Assembly (NCBI RefSeq): GCF_020386615.1
Contig: NZ_CP077769.1
Coordinates: 3,410,001 to 3,474,000 of the forward strand
From: Chitinophaga pendula
GTDB taxonomy: Bacteria; Bacteroidota; Bacteroidia; Chitinophagales; Chitinophagaceae
DNA length: 64,000 bases
Reading direction: 5' to 3'
The translations under genes were made by a program, and so were the position numbers. Positions 34,139 through 42,519 of the stretch are shown piece by piece. The notes beneath the pieces were generated by a model. It did not search any database. It was not told the origin of the DNA and saw only the letters and a program-made list of their open reading frames with translations. Position 1 is the first letter of the stretch, and each line of letters begins with the position of its first letter.

Positions 34139-35308
34139 TTAATCGCCCTGAAGCAGTAGTACGTCTTCCCAAGGGATAGGTTGTGCCGTCAAGGCTTCCA
34201 GTAGTACCAGTCCGGTTCCTGCGATGCCCTGCTGCAAACCCAGATTGGGGACAGTCGGAAGTTGTTTCCGGATCTGTAGCAGTTGTTGCTCCTGTACAGC
34301 GATTGCTAACTCTTTCCACTGATTACTGTCGGGTTGCCGTATCGCCATCATAGATAGCAATTTATACAACATGGCCGGCTGGTAGCTACCCTTTAGTGCT
34401 GGCGCGGTATTTTTGTCAGCAGGCGGTAGTTGTTCCAACTTTGTTATCAAAGTTTCATCCAGATCTCCTAAGTAATTATTTCCGCCTGTATGAAGTGCAT
34501 GATATATCCTCAGCAATGAGGTATAGCTGCTTCTTGTTGCATCTTGCCCGGCGGTGATGGGATATTCCCGGAGACAGAGGTTCCTCAGGTAGCCTGCGGT
34601 TTCTTCCATCAGCCGGCGAACTATGGGCAGATAGATCTGCAGCGGAGTTACTGTTGTCAGGAAATAGAATACAGCTGCGATACTATTGGTTTTATGTTGC
34701 CAGGCAACGAGCGGGCTATTACTATAATAGCGGTCGTAGGTTTTACCTATCGTGTCTGGCCAGCCCTGGCGGAATTTAGTCTTTATCTCGTCTACTACTG
34801 ATGCGATCACTTCAGAGATCATAACCTTTTTATACCCGGAAGTTGTACTATGGTATCTCGCTACCAGGTACGATCCTTTACTCAGCAAGCCACCAGCCCC
34901 TAAGACATGACTGAAGCGATGTTGTATCCCATCAAAAACGAAAGTATCTACACTGTCCAGTAGTTCATCTGCGTCTATCTCAATCAGTCTATAGCGGACC
35001 AGGTGTGAAAAGAACCATCCGATGCCGGGTATATCATGTCTGACATCTCGTTTGTCCTTTTTTACAGCCTCTTTATAAGCGGACAAGAGCAGCTCCTGGG
35101 CAGTATCACCAGCAGTTTTATTACCTGTTTGTGCGGCATAATAAAAGAGGAATAAGGACATACCGGTATGTCCATATAGTAAGCCAGGTTCTTCGGTGAA
35201 GTTATGCCTGGTCTGCAGTATCGCGGCCAACTGCTGAAGTGTATTTGCATACATTTCCTCTATTGTTATTATACTGCTATTCAAAATTTTAACTCCAGCT
35301 TCCGACAT
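34139..35308 (-). CDS. LanC-like protein lacking the zinc ligands
   Basis: The 389-residue protein has the helical-barrel LanC pattern: GLLYGHTGMSLFLFYYA near the start (42-58) and GLQQGIAGTGLVLLEAL near the end (about 359-375). True LanC cyclases bind zinc with two cysteines and the CHG histidine to add Cys thiols to dehydrated residues. This protein has a single cysteine (in RNLCLREY) and neither WCYG nor CHG, so the normal reaction is not possible. It may be a scaffold, a peptide-binding partner of the glycosyltransferases or an immunity factor. It overlaps the glycosyltransferase gene by 20 bp and is the last gene before the terminator. An alternative ATG lies at 35254. Confidence 0.82.
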   Translation of the reverse strand: MSEAGVKILNSSIITIEEMYANTLQQLAAILQTRHNFTEEPGLLYGHTGMSLFLFYYAAQTGNKTAGDTAQELLLSAYKEAVKKDKRDVRHDIPGIGWFFSHLVRYRLIEIDADELLDSVDTFVFDGIQHRFSHVLGAGGLLSKGSYLVARYHSTTSGYKKVMISEVIASVVDEIKTKFRQGWPDTIGKTYDRYYSNSPLVAWQHKTNSIAAVFYFLTTVTPLQIYLPIVRRLMEETAGYLRNLCLREYPITAGQDATRSSYTSLLRIYHALHTGGNNYLGDLDETLITKLEQLPPADKNTAPALKGSYQPAMLYKLLSMMAIRQPDSNQWKELAIAVQEQQLLQIRKQLPTVPNLGLQQGIAGTGLVLLEALTAQPIPWEDVLLLQGD

Positions 35309-37013
35309 GTTCTTTCAATTGTTTAGCGTCCATGTTAATGATGTTCAGTTGCAACTGCATCAATTCGTAGTAGTCGTCATAGGAAGAATATTCGGAATTG
35401 TGCATGATCACGTGATCGATATGAAAGAGTGGTCCCTTGACACGTGTAAAGCTATATCCCAGGATCTCCATACGTCTTATACGTTCCATATCTTCCGGCC
35501 CCCACTTATAGAATGCCTCGTTTTCCATTCCACTCTCTATGAATGCCTGTTTGTTGAGAAGGATAGCACCTCCCCATGATTTATGAAACTTTACGCGGTG
35601 GGCGGCATTCTCGTTATTAATGATCCTTATGTCCAGCTGTTTCATGAACAGTTCCTTCTGGTCTTTTTCGTTTACACGTACGAAGGCGCCATCGTAGGGA
35701 GAAACAATCTGATAAGCGGCGCTCCTTAATAGCGATGTTGCCTCGGTGAGCTGATGATAGTCTATGATTACATCTGTATCGTACAATGCGATAAAGGGGG
35801 TACTACATCTCCGGATCATTTCATTATTATACTTGGTACGATGGAACCAGAACTGTTCATCCCTCACAAATATGTGTTGTACGGTAGGGGGCAGCATTGA
35901 AATATCTATTTTGGAGATAGTATCTGCCTCCAAAATCATAATGTTTGTCTTGAAATATTTATGCAGATAGTGGGTGATTGTTTTCAGATTATTCCAACGA
36001 TCGTCGGAATCAATCCTCACGGGGATCAGGAAAGTGACATCGGACAGGTCGATCTTAAAGGCTTCTTTACTTTTCTGTATGGCTTCTACATATCTGTAAG
36101 TGCATTTGTCTTTGCGGACATAGTCCAGTGAGGTATTATACGGTGGTAGTATTTTAAAATCGCTTTTAAAGAAATATTCATGTGCATGTTCTTTGTCCAG
36201 GCCGGCATTATGCAATATCCGGGTTTCTTCCCAACGATGCAGGTCGTCTTCCGGCCAGCAGAAGTCCAATACGGGATGTATCCTTACCTGGTGTCCCAGC
36301 GCGATGGCATTCCACAGAACCGTCCACATATCGGTGCACCAGGGTAGCACTCCTTTGTACGCCCCTACGTCTTCTCCTGTCTGCTCCGTATACATTGCTG
36401 CATACCGGTCGTATTGTCCGGATAGGTGCTTATATAGTTTCCGGGAATCCACTTCTACTTTATTCCAATATTGATAGTTAGCTCCTTTCATGAGATACTG
36501 GGCGCCACCAGAATGTTCGTTATGTTGTTCGACCAGGCGCTGGTCCATATCTATTGCCATACACATTTCCTGCAGTACGATATGGCCGGTTTGTTTGATC
36601 CACTCGGCGTTGATATAAGAGCGGGTATCGGAGACATACCAATATTTATCTCCCGGTTGGCATAGTACATCGAACTCAGGTATTTCCCGAAATATGATAT
36701 CAGCATCGTGATAAAAAACACAGGTATCTTCCAGGCCGGGAAAAGCCAGGAAATGCTGTTTGATGATATGCGGACGTATAGTAGGATAATACTGGCGATC
36801 TAAGCGACGATCTTCATAAAGGAAAAAAGATGCGTAATCGTGATGTGTTTGCAGTAGTTCTGCAAATTTGGACTGCAATCCTTCTGCCGGATCGTAACCA
36901 ATGAGCACGTGTATATTTTCCGCTGGAATGCCCAGGGACTTGAAGTTGAAAAGCTGTACCTCCAGCTGCCATTTCATGTAGAGGCTATCCGGCTGTGCTG
37001 ATAAGTATATCAT
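35289..37013 (-). CDS. Two-domain glycosyltransferase
   Basis: The 574-residue protein seems to hold two GT-A-type transferase units. The first (about 1-290) has a DxD-like YHDADIIF at 101-108. The second (about 325-574) has DTD at 412-414 and a galactosyltransferase-like WGGAILLNKQAF and KWGPEDMERIRRMEILGY pattern. It should attach two sugars or elongate a glycan. No membrane segment or signal was seen, so it acts in the cytoplasm, before export. It lies 2 bp after the GT14-type gene. The precursor's Thr/Ser/Pro tail is the obvious acceptor, by inference. The sugar donor is not known. Confidence 0.8.
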   Translation of the reverse strand: MIYLSAQPDSLYMKWQLEVQLFNFKSLGIPAENIHVLIGYDPAEGLQSKFAELLQTHHDYASFFLYEDRRLDRQYYPTIRPHIIKQHFLAFPGLEDTCVFYHDADIIFREIPEFDVLCQPGDKYWYVSDTRSYINAEWIKQTGHIVLQEMCMAIDMDQRLVEQHNEHSGGAQYLMKGANYQYWNKVEVDSRKLYKHLSGQYDRYAAMYTEQTGEDVGAYKGVLPWCTDMWTVLWNAIALGHQVRIHPVLDFCWPEDDLHRWEETRILHNAGLDKEHAHEYFFKSDFKILPPYNTSLDYVRKDKCTYRYVEAIQKSKEAFKIDLSDVTFLIPVRIDSDDRWNNLKTITHYLHKYFKTNIMILEADTISKIDISMLPPTVQHIFVRDEQFWFHRTKYNNEMIRRCSTPFIALYDTDVIIDYHQLTEATSLLRSAAYQIVSPYDGAFVRVNEKDQKELFMKQLDIRIINNENAAHRVKFHKSWGGAILLNKQAFIESGMENEAFYKWGPEDMERIRRMEILGYSFTRVKGPLFHIDHVIMHNSEYSSYDDYYELMQLQLNIINMDAKQLKEHVGSWS

Positions 37014-37015
37014 AA

Positions 37016-37900
37016 TCAGATTTTATTTAGGATGATTCGGCGGCGGCGCTGTTCGAGCTGGTTGATGACTATGTTATCAATATGACTATCAAATTTTCTG
37101 GCAAACAGGCAGCCGGAATTTACGATGCTATCGACATCATCTATGGTCAAAATGCGGGGAAAGTCCGGCCCTGTATGCCAGTCAATATAACGCAGGTCGT
37201 TGTTTACCACCCTTGTGCTATAAGGGGAATTCATGATGATGGAATGAATTAATATTTCGTCAGCCAATAATACAGTTCTGAAGAATGGATAGATCCAGGA
37301 AAAGTTTACTTCTATGTAGCTACATATATAGTCCATCAGGCCGTAGGAGATCGTGAGCCAGCAACTGCCACCATAGGGAGCCAGTTGCAACGGGAACGCT
37401 CTTCGTATACCTGTTGCCTGCTGTTGTTCTGCCATTTTTTGGGCCGCGACAAATCCGATCTCGTCGATCGGCCATTCATATTGGAAACGATCGAGGCCAC
37501 CATTGCTATGATACCAGCCTTCGAATGGCAAGGGGTGATGGGCCAGGAATTCCTGTCCATGGTGTCTGGCGAGGAATGCCTTTATTTCGTCGTTGCCGGC
37601 GATGGGAAAGTCTTGACCGCTGATCAGGAGTATCCAATCATAATGGGCATGTTCCCGGCAGGCGTTCATTAAGGCGATAAAAGCAAGGGTCAGGTTGAAT
37701 CCTCCCCAGCTTACCAGGAAACGATCTTCCAGCAGATGTATACGATTAATGAGTTTTTGTTGCAGGTCATCCGGCAATGTGTAATGACATTTGCGGTCTA
37801 TATGTATGAATATATCTATATCGGCACCCTGTATGTTATCGATCAGCCGGGTGAGATGATCAAAATCGCGATATGCTGTGATCAGGTACGCTATTTTCAT
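37016..37900 (-). CDS. GT14-type glycosyltransferase (core-2/I-branching-like)
   Basis: The 294-residue protein resembles the beta-1,6-N-acetylglucosaminyltransferase family (GT14, and peptide O-xylosyltransferases): it opens with MKIAYLITAYRDFDHLTRLI, then IDIFIHIDRKC, SWGGFNLTLAFIALM, YDWILLISGQDFPI and YGGSCWLTIS. GT14 enzymes in eukaryotes act on O-linked glycans or on serine of core proteins, which fits a peptide acceptor. It overlaps the mini-HlyD gene by 4 bp (ATGA). It is cytoplasmic. Confidence 0.88.
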   Translation of the reverse strand: MKIAYLITAYRDFDHLTRLIDNIQGADIDIFIHIDRKCHYTLPDDLQQKLINRIHLLEDRFLVSWGGFNLTLAFIALMNACREHAHYDWILLISGQDFPIAGNDEIKAFLARHHGQEFLAHHPLPFEGWYHSNGGLDRFQYEWPIDEIGFVAAQKMAEQQQATGIRRAFPLQLAPYGGSCWLTISYGLMDYICSYIEVNFSWIYPFFRTVLLADEILIHSIIMNSPYSTRVVNNDLRYIDWHTGPDFPRILTIDDVDSIVNSGCLFARKFDSHIDNIVINQLEQRRRRIILNKI

Positions 37901-38385
37901 AGGTGTATTTTTTTAAAGAACCTTTGCAGCAAGCTTTCTGGCGGACCGGCGACCCGGACCCTGCCAGTTGGAAAAGCGAAGACAGCAGGCGTATGGGTCT
38001 GTGCACGCAGGTATACTTTACCCATATGCCGGTATGCGGTGTCGACCTTACAGGTAAATACCCCGCTATTGTTCAACATTTCTCCTCCTGGGTACAAGTA
38101 TGCTTTGGCCGGTAGGCGAAGTGTTTGCAGTTCATTGGTGGATAGGGAGGTGGATAGCAGTATTGTACCGGCGCTATCTGTGTTCCTGTTAATCTCTTTG
38201 AGCTGATAGGCAGCATTAGCGTCTGCCGGCAATGTGATGACTGACAGCAGCAGGAATCCTACCGCTATGATCACGATAATAGTGATGTTGGCCCAGACGA
38301 TCAGGAAAGCGGGGGGCTTCCGAAGGACCTCCTGTACGGCACTGCTACGCAGTTCATATATATTTTGGCGATGTTGTTCGGGCAT
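37897..38385 (-). CDS. Short HlyD-like membrane protein
   Basis: This is a 162-residue protein with an N-terminal cytoplasmic stretch ELRSSAVQEVLRKPPAF, one membrane helix (about 27-51) and a periplasmic domain of roughly 110 residues. The start strongly resembles the HlyD-type adaptors that accompany C39-ABC exporters in this phylum. Full adaptors are near 400 residues with a long coiled-coil hairpin and lipoyl domains; both are missing here. There is no frameshift or stop that would explain a decayed gene, and its spacing to both neighbours is tight (7 bp after the exporter, 4 bp overlap with GT14). I infer a reduced partner of the exporter. Confidence 0.65.
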   Translation of the reverse strand: MPEQHRQNIYELRSSAVQEVLRKPPAFLIVWANITIIVIIAVGFLLLSVITLPADANAAYQLKEINRNTDSAGTILLSTSLSTNELQTLRLPAKAYLYPGGEMLNNSGVFTCKVDTAYRHMGKVYLRAQTHTPAVFAFPTGRVRVAGPPESLLQRFFKKIHL

Positions 38386-38392
38386 AATTATG

Positions 38393-40660
38393 TTAATCTC
38401 CCAGTTCCAGCTGATTTTTTACCAGCTCGTAATAAAATCCTCTTTGTTGTGTGAGTGTCTGGTGATTGCCCTGCTCTGCGATGGCGCCATTGTGCAGGAC
38501 GATTATCTGGTCAGCATTTTTTACTGTGCTGAGTCTATGAGCGATGATCACTACGGTCTTACCTCCGAAGAAGGCATCGAGGTTGTTCATGATGAGGCGT
38601 TCATTGTTGGCATCCAGGCTACTGGTGGCTTCGTCCATGAACAGGTAGTGTGGATCTTTGTATACTGCTCTGGCAATGAATATACGTTGGCGCTGTCCCC
38701 CGCTGATACCTGTGCCATTATTCCCGATGCGCGTGGTGTATCCCAGTGGCCGGCTTTCGATGAAAGTTCGGATGTTGGCTGTTTCTACGGCCAGTTGCAT
38801 CCTGGTATCATCTATTTCTTCTCCGTCCAGCGCGATATTGTTGGCGATGGTGTCAGAAAATATGTATCCATCTTGCATGACAGTGCCGCAACATGTTCTC
38901 CAGTATTTAGGGGATATGGTATGCAATGGCCGGTTCCCCACCCAGATATGCCCATCTGTAGGGAGGTAATATCCCAAGAGTAATTTCATCAAGGTGGTTT
39001 TTCCACTTCCACTATCGCCTACGATGGCAGTGATCTTACCCTGTGGTATCTTCAAGGTCACGTCTTTTAGTACATAGGGAGAATGTGGTCCTTCATATTG
39101 AAAAGAGACATTTTCCAATATGATATCCTGGCGGTCTTGTAACGTATCTGCTAATGTCAATACTCCCTTATTGTCCAGTAAAAGGGCCGGTAGCTGTTCC
39201 GGTAAACTTTGTGCGGCGAGAGCTCTTTCTTCCTCTTCTTCTTTGGCGTGGATCTCGTTCATCCTGTCGATGCTGATTTTTGCATCCTGTGCGGCCTGTA
39301 CGAAGGCGACCAGTTGTTCTAACGGACCATTGGTCTGCCCTATGATATAGGAAATGCTCAGTAGTACGCCCAGGGACAAGTCGCCCTGCATGACTGCGCG
39401 GGCGGCGATAAAAGAGATCAATATATTTTTCAGTTGGTTGAGAAAAACATATCCGGATTTCTGGTACTGTTCCAATGCGAGGCTGCGAATGTTGAGTTTA
39501 AATAGTTTCACCTGCAGTTGCTCCCAGCCCCATCGTTTGCTTTTTTCACTACCATACAGTTTTATCTCCTGCATGCCTGTGATCATCTCAACCAGGCGGT
39601 CCTGGTTTTCTTTATTGCTGGCGAATCTTTTATAATCCAGCTGCTTTCTTTTTTTCTGAAAAAGGAAGATCCAGACTACCCCCAATGTGCTGAAGGTAAA
39701 AAACAAGGTGAGGATAAATAGGCTGTAATATGCGAGTATGATTGAAAAGACGATGATGTTTATAAATGAAAACAGGGTGCTTAACGTTATCCCTGTAAGG
39801 AATGTCTCTATGCGGTGATGATCGTTGATACGTTGTAATACGTCTCCAATGGCTTTAGTATCAAAATATTTAATTGGCAGGCGCATCAGTTTAATAAGAA
39901 AATCTGATATAATATTCAGGTTGATGCGTATGTTAACATGTAGTAGCAGCCAGCTTTGCAGGATATCGATGGCCATGCTGCCAGTAAACAGGAATAGTTG
40001 GGATATAAGTATGAGGTATATCAGGTTAAGGTTATTTGCCTGAACGCCGTGATCTATCAGGAGTTGCGTCAGGAAAGGAAATGCCAATGATATCATACTG
40101 GCTGCGAGCATCCCGATAAACAGCTGGGTGATATACTGCCTGTGCGGGGTCAGGTATTTAAATATGAAGAAAAATCCTTTTTCGGGTTTTACTTCCTGTT
40201 GTTGATAGAATTCAGGGGTTGGTTCAAGGAGTAGTGCCATACCCTTTTCGTCAGCGGTACTGGCCCAGGCGTTGAGGAAGGTATTTTCTTCAACTGTTAC
40301 AATGCCGTGAGCGGGGTCGGCGATACGATATCTGACGCGGCTATGATCGAATAGATCGCGCTTGATCTCGTACAGCACTACAAAATGATTTTGATTCCAG
40401 TGCAGGATACAAGGCAAGGGGCAATCGTCGGCCAGAGAGCGGGCATTCAGTTTGGCGCGGAAGGTCCTGAATCCTATCTTTTCAGCGGCGTGGCTTAGAT
40501 TAAGGAGGTTCACTCCTTCCTTGCCGATGTACGACAATTTACGCAGGTGTTCGAGGGCATATGACCGGCCATAATATCTGGCGATCATGCTCAGGCAGGT
40601 AGACCCGCAGTCCATGGCGTCGTACTGACGTTGAAAGGCTATTTTCTTTTTATAGAACAC
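38393..40660 (-). CDS. C39 peptidase-containing ABC exporter (PCAT)
   Basis: The 755-residue protein combines three parts. An N-terminal C39 cysteine protease has C18 (MDCGSTCL), H92 (NHFVVL) and D115 (DPAHG). A six-helix membrane domain spans about 165-445. An ABC ATPase carries Walker A GDSGSGKTT, signature SGGQRQR and Walker B LFMDEA. Such exporters cleave leader peptides after a Gly-Gly and export the mature peptide across the inner membrane. The precursor in this operon has exactly such a GG site, so the substrate is very likely local. The gene is 4 bp after the radical SAM stop. The orphan GG peptide at 56579 may also use it. Confidence 0.95.
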   Translation of the reverse strand: MFYKKKIAFQRQYDAMDCGSTCLSMIARYYGRSYALEHLRKLSYIGKEGVNLLNLSHAAEKIGFRTFRAKLNARSLADDCPLPCILHWNQNHFVVLYEIKRDLFDHSRVRYRIADPAHGIVTVEENTFLNAWASTADEKGMALLLEPTPEFYQQQEVKPEKGFFFIFKYLTPHRQYITQLFIGMLAASMISLAFPFLTQLLIDHGVQANNLNLIYLILISQLFLFTGSMAIDILQSWLLLHVNIRINLNIISDFLIKLMRLPIKYFDTKAIGDVLQRINDHHRIETFLTGITLSTLFSFINIIVFSIILAYYSLFILTLFFTFSTLGVVWIFLFQKKRKQLDYKRFASNKENQDRLVEMITGMQEIKLYGSEKSKRWGWEQLQVKLFKLNIRSLALEQYQKSGYVFLNQLKNILISFIAARAVMQGDLSLGVLLSISYIIGQTNGPLEQLVAFVQAAQDAKISIDRMNEIHAKEEEEERALAAQSLPEQLPALLLDNKGVLTLADTLQDRQDIILENVSFQYEGPHSPYVLKDVTLKIPQGKITAIVGDSGSGKTTLMKLLLGYYLPTDGHIWVGNRPLHTISPKYWRTCCGTVMQDGYIFSDTIANNIALDGEEIDDTRMQLAVETANIRTFIESRPLGYTTRIGNNGTGISGGQRQRIFIARAVYKDPHYLFMDEATSSLDANNERLIMNNLDAFFGGKTVVIIAHRLSTVKNADQIIVLHNGAIAEQGNHQTLTQQRGFYYELVKNQLELGD

Positions 40661-40664
40661 GCGC

Positions 40665-42047
40665 TTAGTTTTCCGCTTGTTGATGCTGAAGTACTTTTAC
40701 TTTTCTTTGGTGACGATCTTCCAGCCACGCTAAGATCAAACGATCTTCGATATTGAATTTGAAGGAAGGGCAGGCGGGGATGCCATGTTCCCAATGGATG
40801 GGGCAGCTACCACCGCATACAGGTAGCAGGTTACATTTTGCGCACCATGTTTTTCCTTCTTTAAGATCGGTGTTCCAGGCGCGCATAGGTGTTTTGCTTA
40901 CATCTTCTGTAAATGGCAGGCTGAGATGGCCTATTTCGTAAGCGGTGTTAGTATATAGTGGTGTATAAGGTACTTCCCAGCAGGTCGAGACGGTACCGAA
41001 CGCATCGTATACTTCTGAATGTTTTTTTACGGCGCTGCAAACGATCTTTGATCTTTCTGGCAGGATATCTACCTGAAATCCATATCGCATTAATTGCAGG
41101 AGCCAGTCGATTTCGGCCATGGCGAATCCGCTTTTATCTACTCCGACTTCATCTCCAGCGTGGTTATCGCCCCAATTGTGAACAGGGATGACATAAAATC
41201 CGACTTTCTCTTGTAGTTTATGTTCGGCCATGAGGGCGATAAATTCCTGTAGTCCGGGTTCATTATTTTTATCCACGTTGCATCGGATCATGAGCCTACC
41301 GCCGCAGGCCCTGTAGTAAGGTGCGTTGACGATATTCAATATATTATTAAAGATGATATCGAACGTAGGTTTGTTTTGTTTAGTGTAACGGTTTTTGTCA
41401 TGATAGGCGGCTACACCATCGAGGGTGATCTGGAAATTGGTGACCTTCCATTGTTCGACCATTTCCCGGAATATGTTTTCTTTGAGGCTGAGGCCATTGG
41501 TGACCATATTTGCGGAGTACCGGATGCCCATTGCAGTAGTATATTCCAGTAAGGGAGCGCTCATTTCACGTATTTGTCTGACGGCCATTAAAGGTTCTGC
41601 TCCATACCAGGTGATGGATAATTCCTTCATATTGTTTTCTTTGAGTTTACCTATTATGCGGTCGATCATTTTTTGTTGCAGGGGCTTACTCATGTAATGG
41701 TTGCTATGTTTCTGACCGCAGTAATGGCAGCCCAGCTGACAGGATGCTCCAGGTTGTATCACTATGTCCAGCGTATCGTCCTTTTCCACCTCCTGCTGAT
41801 TGTCTTGCAATATATAGGACAGTTCGTCCTGCTCTTCCGGCACTATGGCTTCTATGGCAACGAGATCGCTGAGTATATCTGCCGGTATCTGTTCGAAGGC
41901 ATTTTGTTCCATATATTGTAGGTATTCGCTGCGGATGACCATAATGCTAGCTGTTCGTGTAGCAAATATTACCTGTTGGGGTTCGGGGTTGGCCTCGTCG
42001 AGTACGCGGGATTGTACCAGGTAGAACGATTTTTTATGCTTGTCCAT
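40665..42047 (-). CDS. Radical SAM/SPASM peptide maturase
   Basis: From the ATG at 42047 the enzyme has 460 residues. The radical SAM cluster motif is C103xxxC107xxC110 (CQLGCHYC). The C-terminal SPASM part has CAKCNLLPVCGGSCPIHW plus a later ACPSF cysteine, which would hold auxiliary iron-sulfur clusters. The N-terminal ~100 residues could form a leader-binding domain. SPASM maturases make thioether, C-C or epimerised links in ribosomal peptides. It lies 78 bp after the precursor gene. With two cysteines in the core, sulfur-to-carbon links are possible but not proven. A longer frame to 42101 starts without a good reason. Confidence 0.92.
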   Translation of the reverse strand: MDKHKKSFYLVQSRVLDEANPEPQQVIFATRTASIMVIRSEYLQYMEQNAFEQIPADILSDLVAIEAIVPEEQDELSYILQDNQQEVEKDDTLDIVIQPGASCQLGCHYCGQKHSNHYMSKPLQQKMIDRIIGKLKENNMKELSITWYGAEPLMAVRQIREMSAPLLEYTTAMGIRYSANMVTNGLSLKENIFREMVEQWKVTNFQITLDGVAAYHDKNRYTKQNKPTFDIIFNNILNIVNAPYYRACGGRLMIRCNVDKNNEPGLQEFIALMAEHKLQEKVGFYVIPVHNWGDNHAGDEVGVDKSGFAMAEIDWLLQLMRYGFQVDILPERSKIVCSAVKKHSEVYDAFGTVSTCWEVPYTPLYTNTAYEIGHLSLPFTEDVSKTPMRAWNTDLKEGKTWCAKCNLLPVCGGSCPIHWEHGIPACPSFKFNIEDRLILAWLEDRHQRKVKVLQHQQAEN

Positions 42048-42125
42048 AGGGAAGCGATTTAAGAGTGGAGAAGAACGGGCAATAAACGAGGGGCAGGTCA
42101 TGATACCTGCACCCTCGAATAGATA

Positions 42126-42350
42126 TTAAAAGAAGCTGGCAGTTGTAGTAGTAGGTGACGTGGGGGTCAGTACATCTTTTGACTTCACACAACCTTTGAT
42201 TTTGGAGCACCCTTCTACGGCAATACCTGATACCAGTTCTTTACCACCGCGGATCATATAAGCAGCAGAATCATCCAGGGAAGAGATTTCTTTTTGGTTT
42301 TCTTCGATCATTACTTTTTTCAGTAACTCTTGCAGATTTTTGTTACCCAT
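42126..42350 (-). CDS. RiPP precursor peptide with GG leader and Thr/Ser/Pro tail
   Basis: The 74-residue peptide has a charged amphipathic leader (NLQELLKKVMIEENQKEI) ending in Gly35-Gly36, then a 38-residue core. The core carries Cys48 and Cys54 in GCSKIKGC and a tail TPTSPTTTTAS with six Thr, two Ser and two Pro, ending FF. The GG site matches the C39 protease encoded downstream, the cysteines suit the radical SAM enzyme, and the mucin-like tail suits the glycosyltransferases. The only precursor in the operon, it lies 78 bp before the maturase. It matches no named RiPP class I know. Confidence 0.85.
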   Translation of the reverse strand: MGNKNLQELLKKVMIEENQKEISSLDDSAAYMIRGGKELVSGIAVEGCSKIKGCVKSKDVLTPTSPTTTTASFF

Positions 42351-42455
42351 TGTTTTAAGTTTTGAAGGGATTAAAAAAATTTTGGCTGAAGTTTTACGTT
42401 ATTGAGCCATTTCTGGAACGCCATGCCTAGGGAATCAAGCATAGTTTGATGTGTA

Positions 42456-42514
42456 CAGGTAAGGCGACCGTAAATGGCCACTTCGGGTCGTTTACCTGTT
42501 TTTACCGGTAAAAA
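42456..42514. promoter_or_regulatory. Hairpin and palindrome between receptor and precursor genes
   Basis: An imperfect hairpin pairs CAGGTAAGGCGACC (42456-42469) with GGGTCGTTTACCTG (42485-42498). Next to it is a perfect 16-bp palindrome TTTTTACCGGTAAAAA (42499-42514). On the minus strand these directly follow the TonB receptor stop and precede the precursor by about 105 bp. They could end the receptor transcript or form a leader that sets precursor level. Confidence 0.5.
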
Positions 42515-42519
42515 ATTTA

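Noticed and set aside
34139..42350. Class I or II lanthipeptide locus
   Set aside because: A LanC-like protein is present, but there is no LanB or LanM dehydratase and the LanC-like protein has no zinc ligands.
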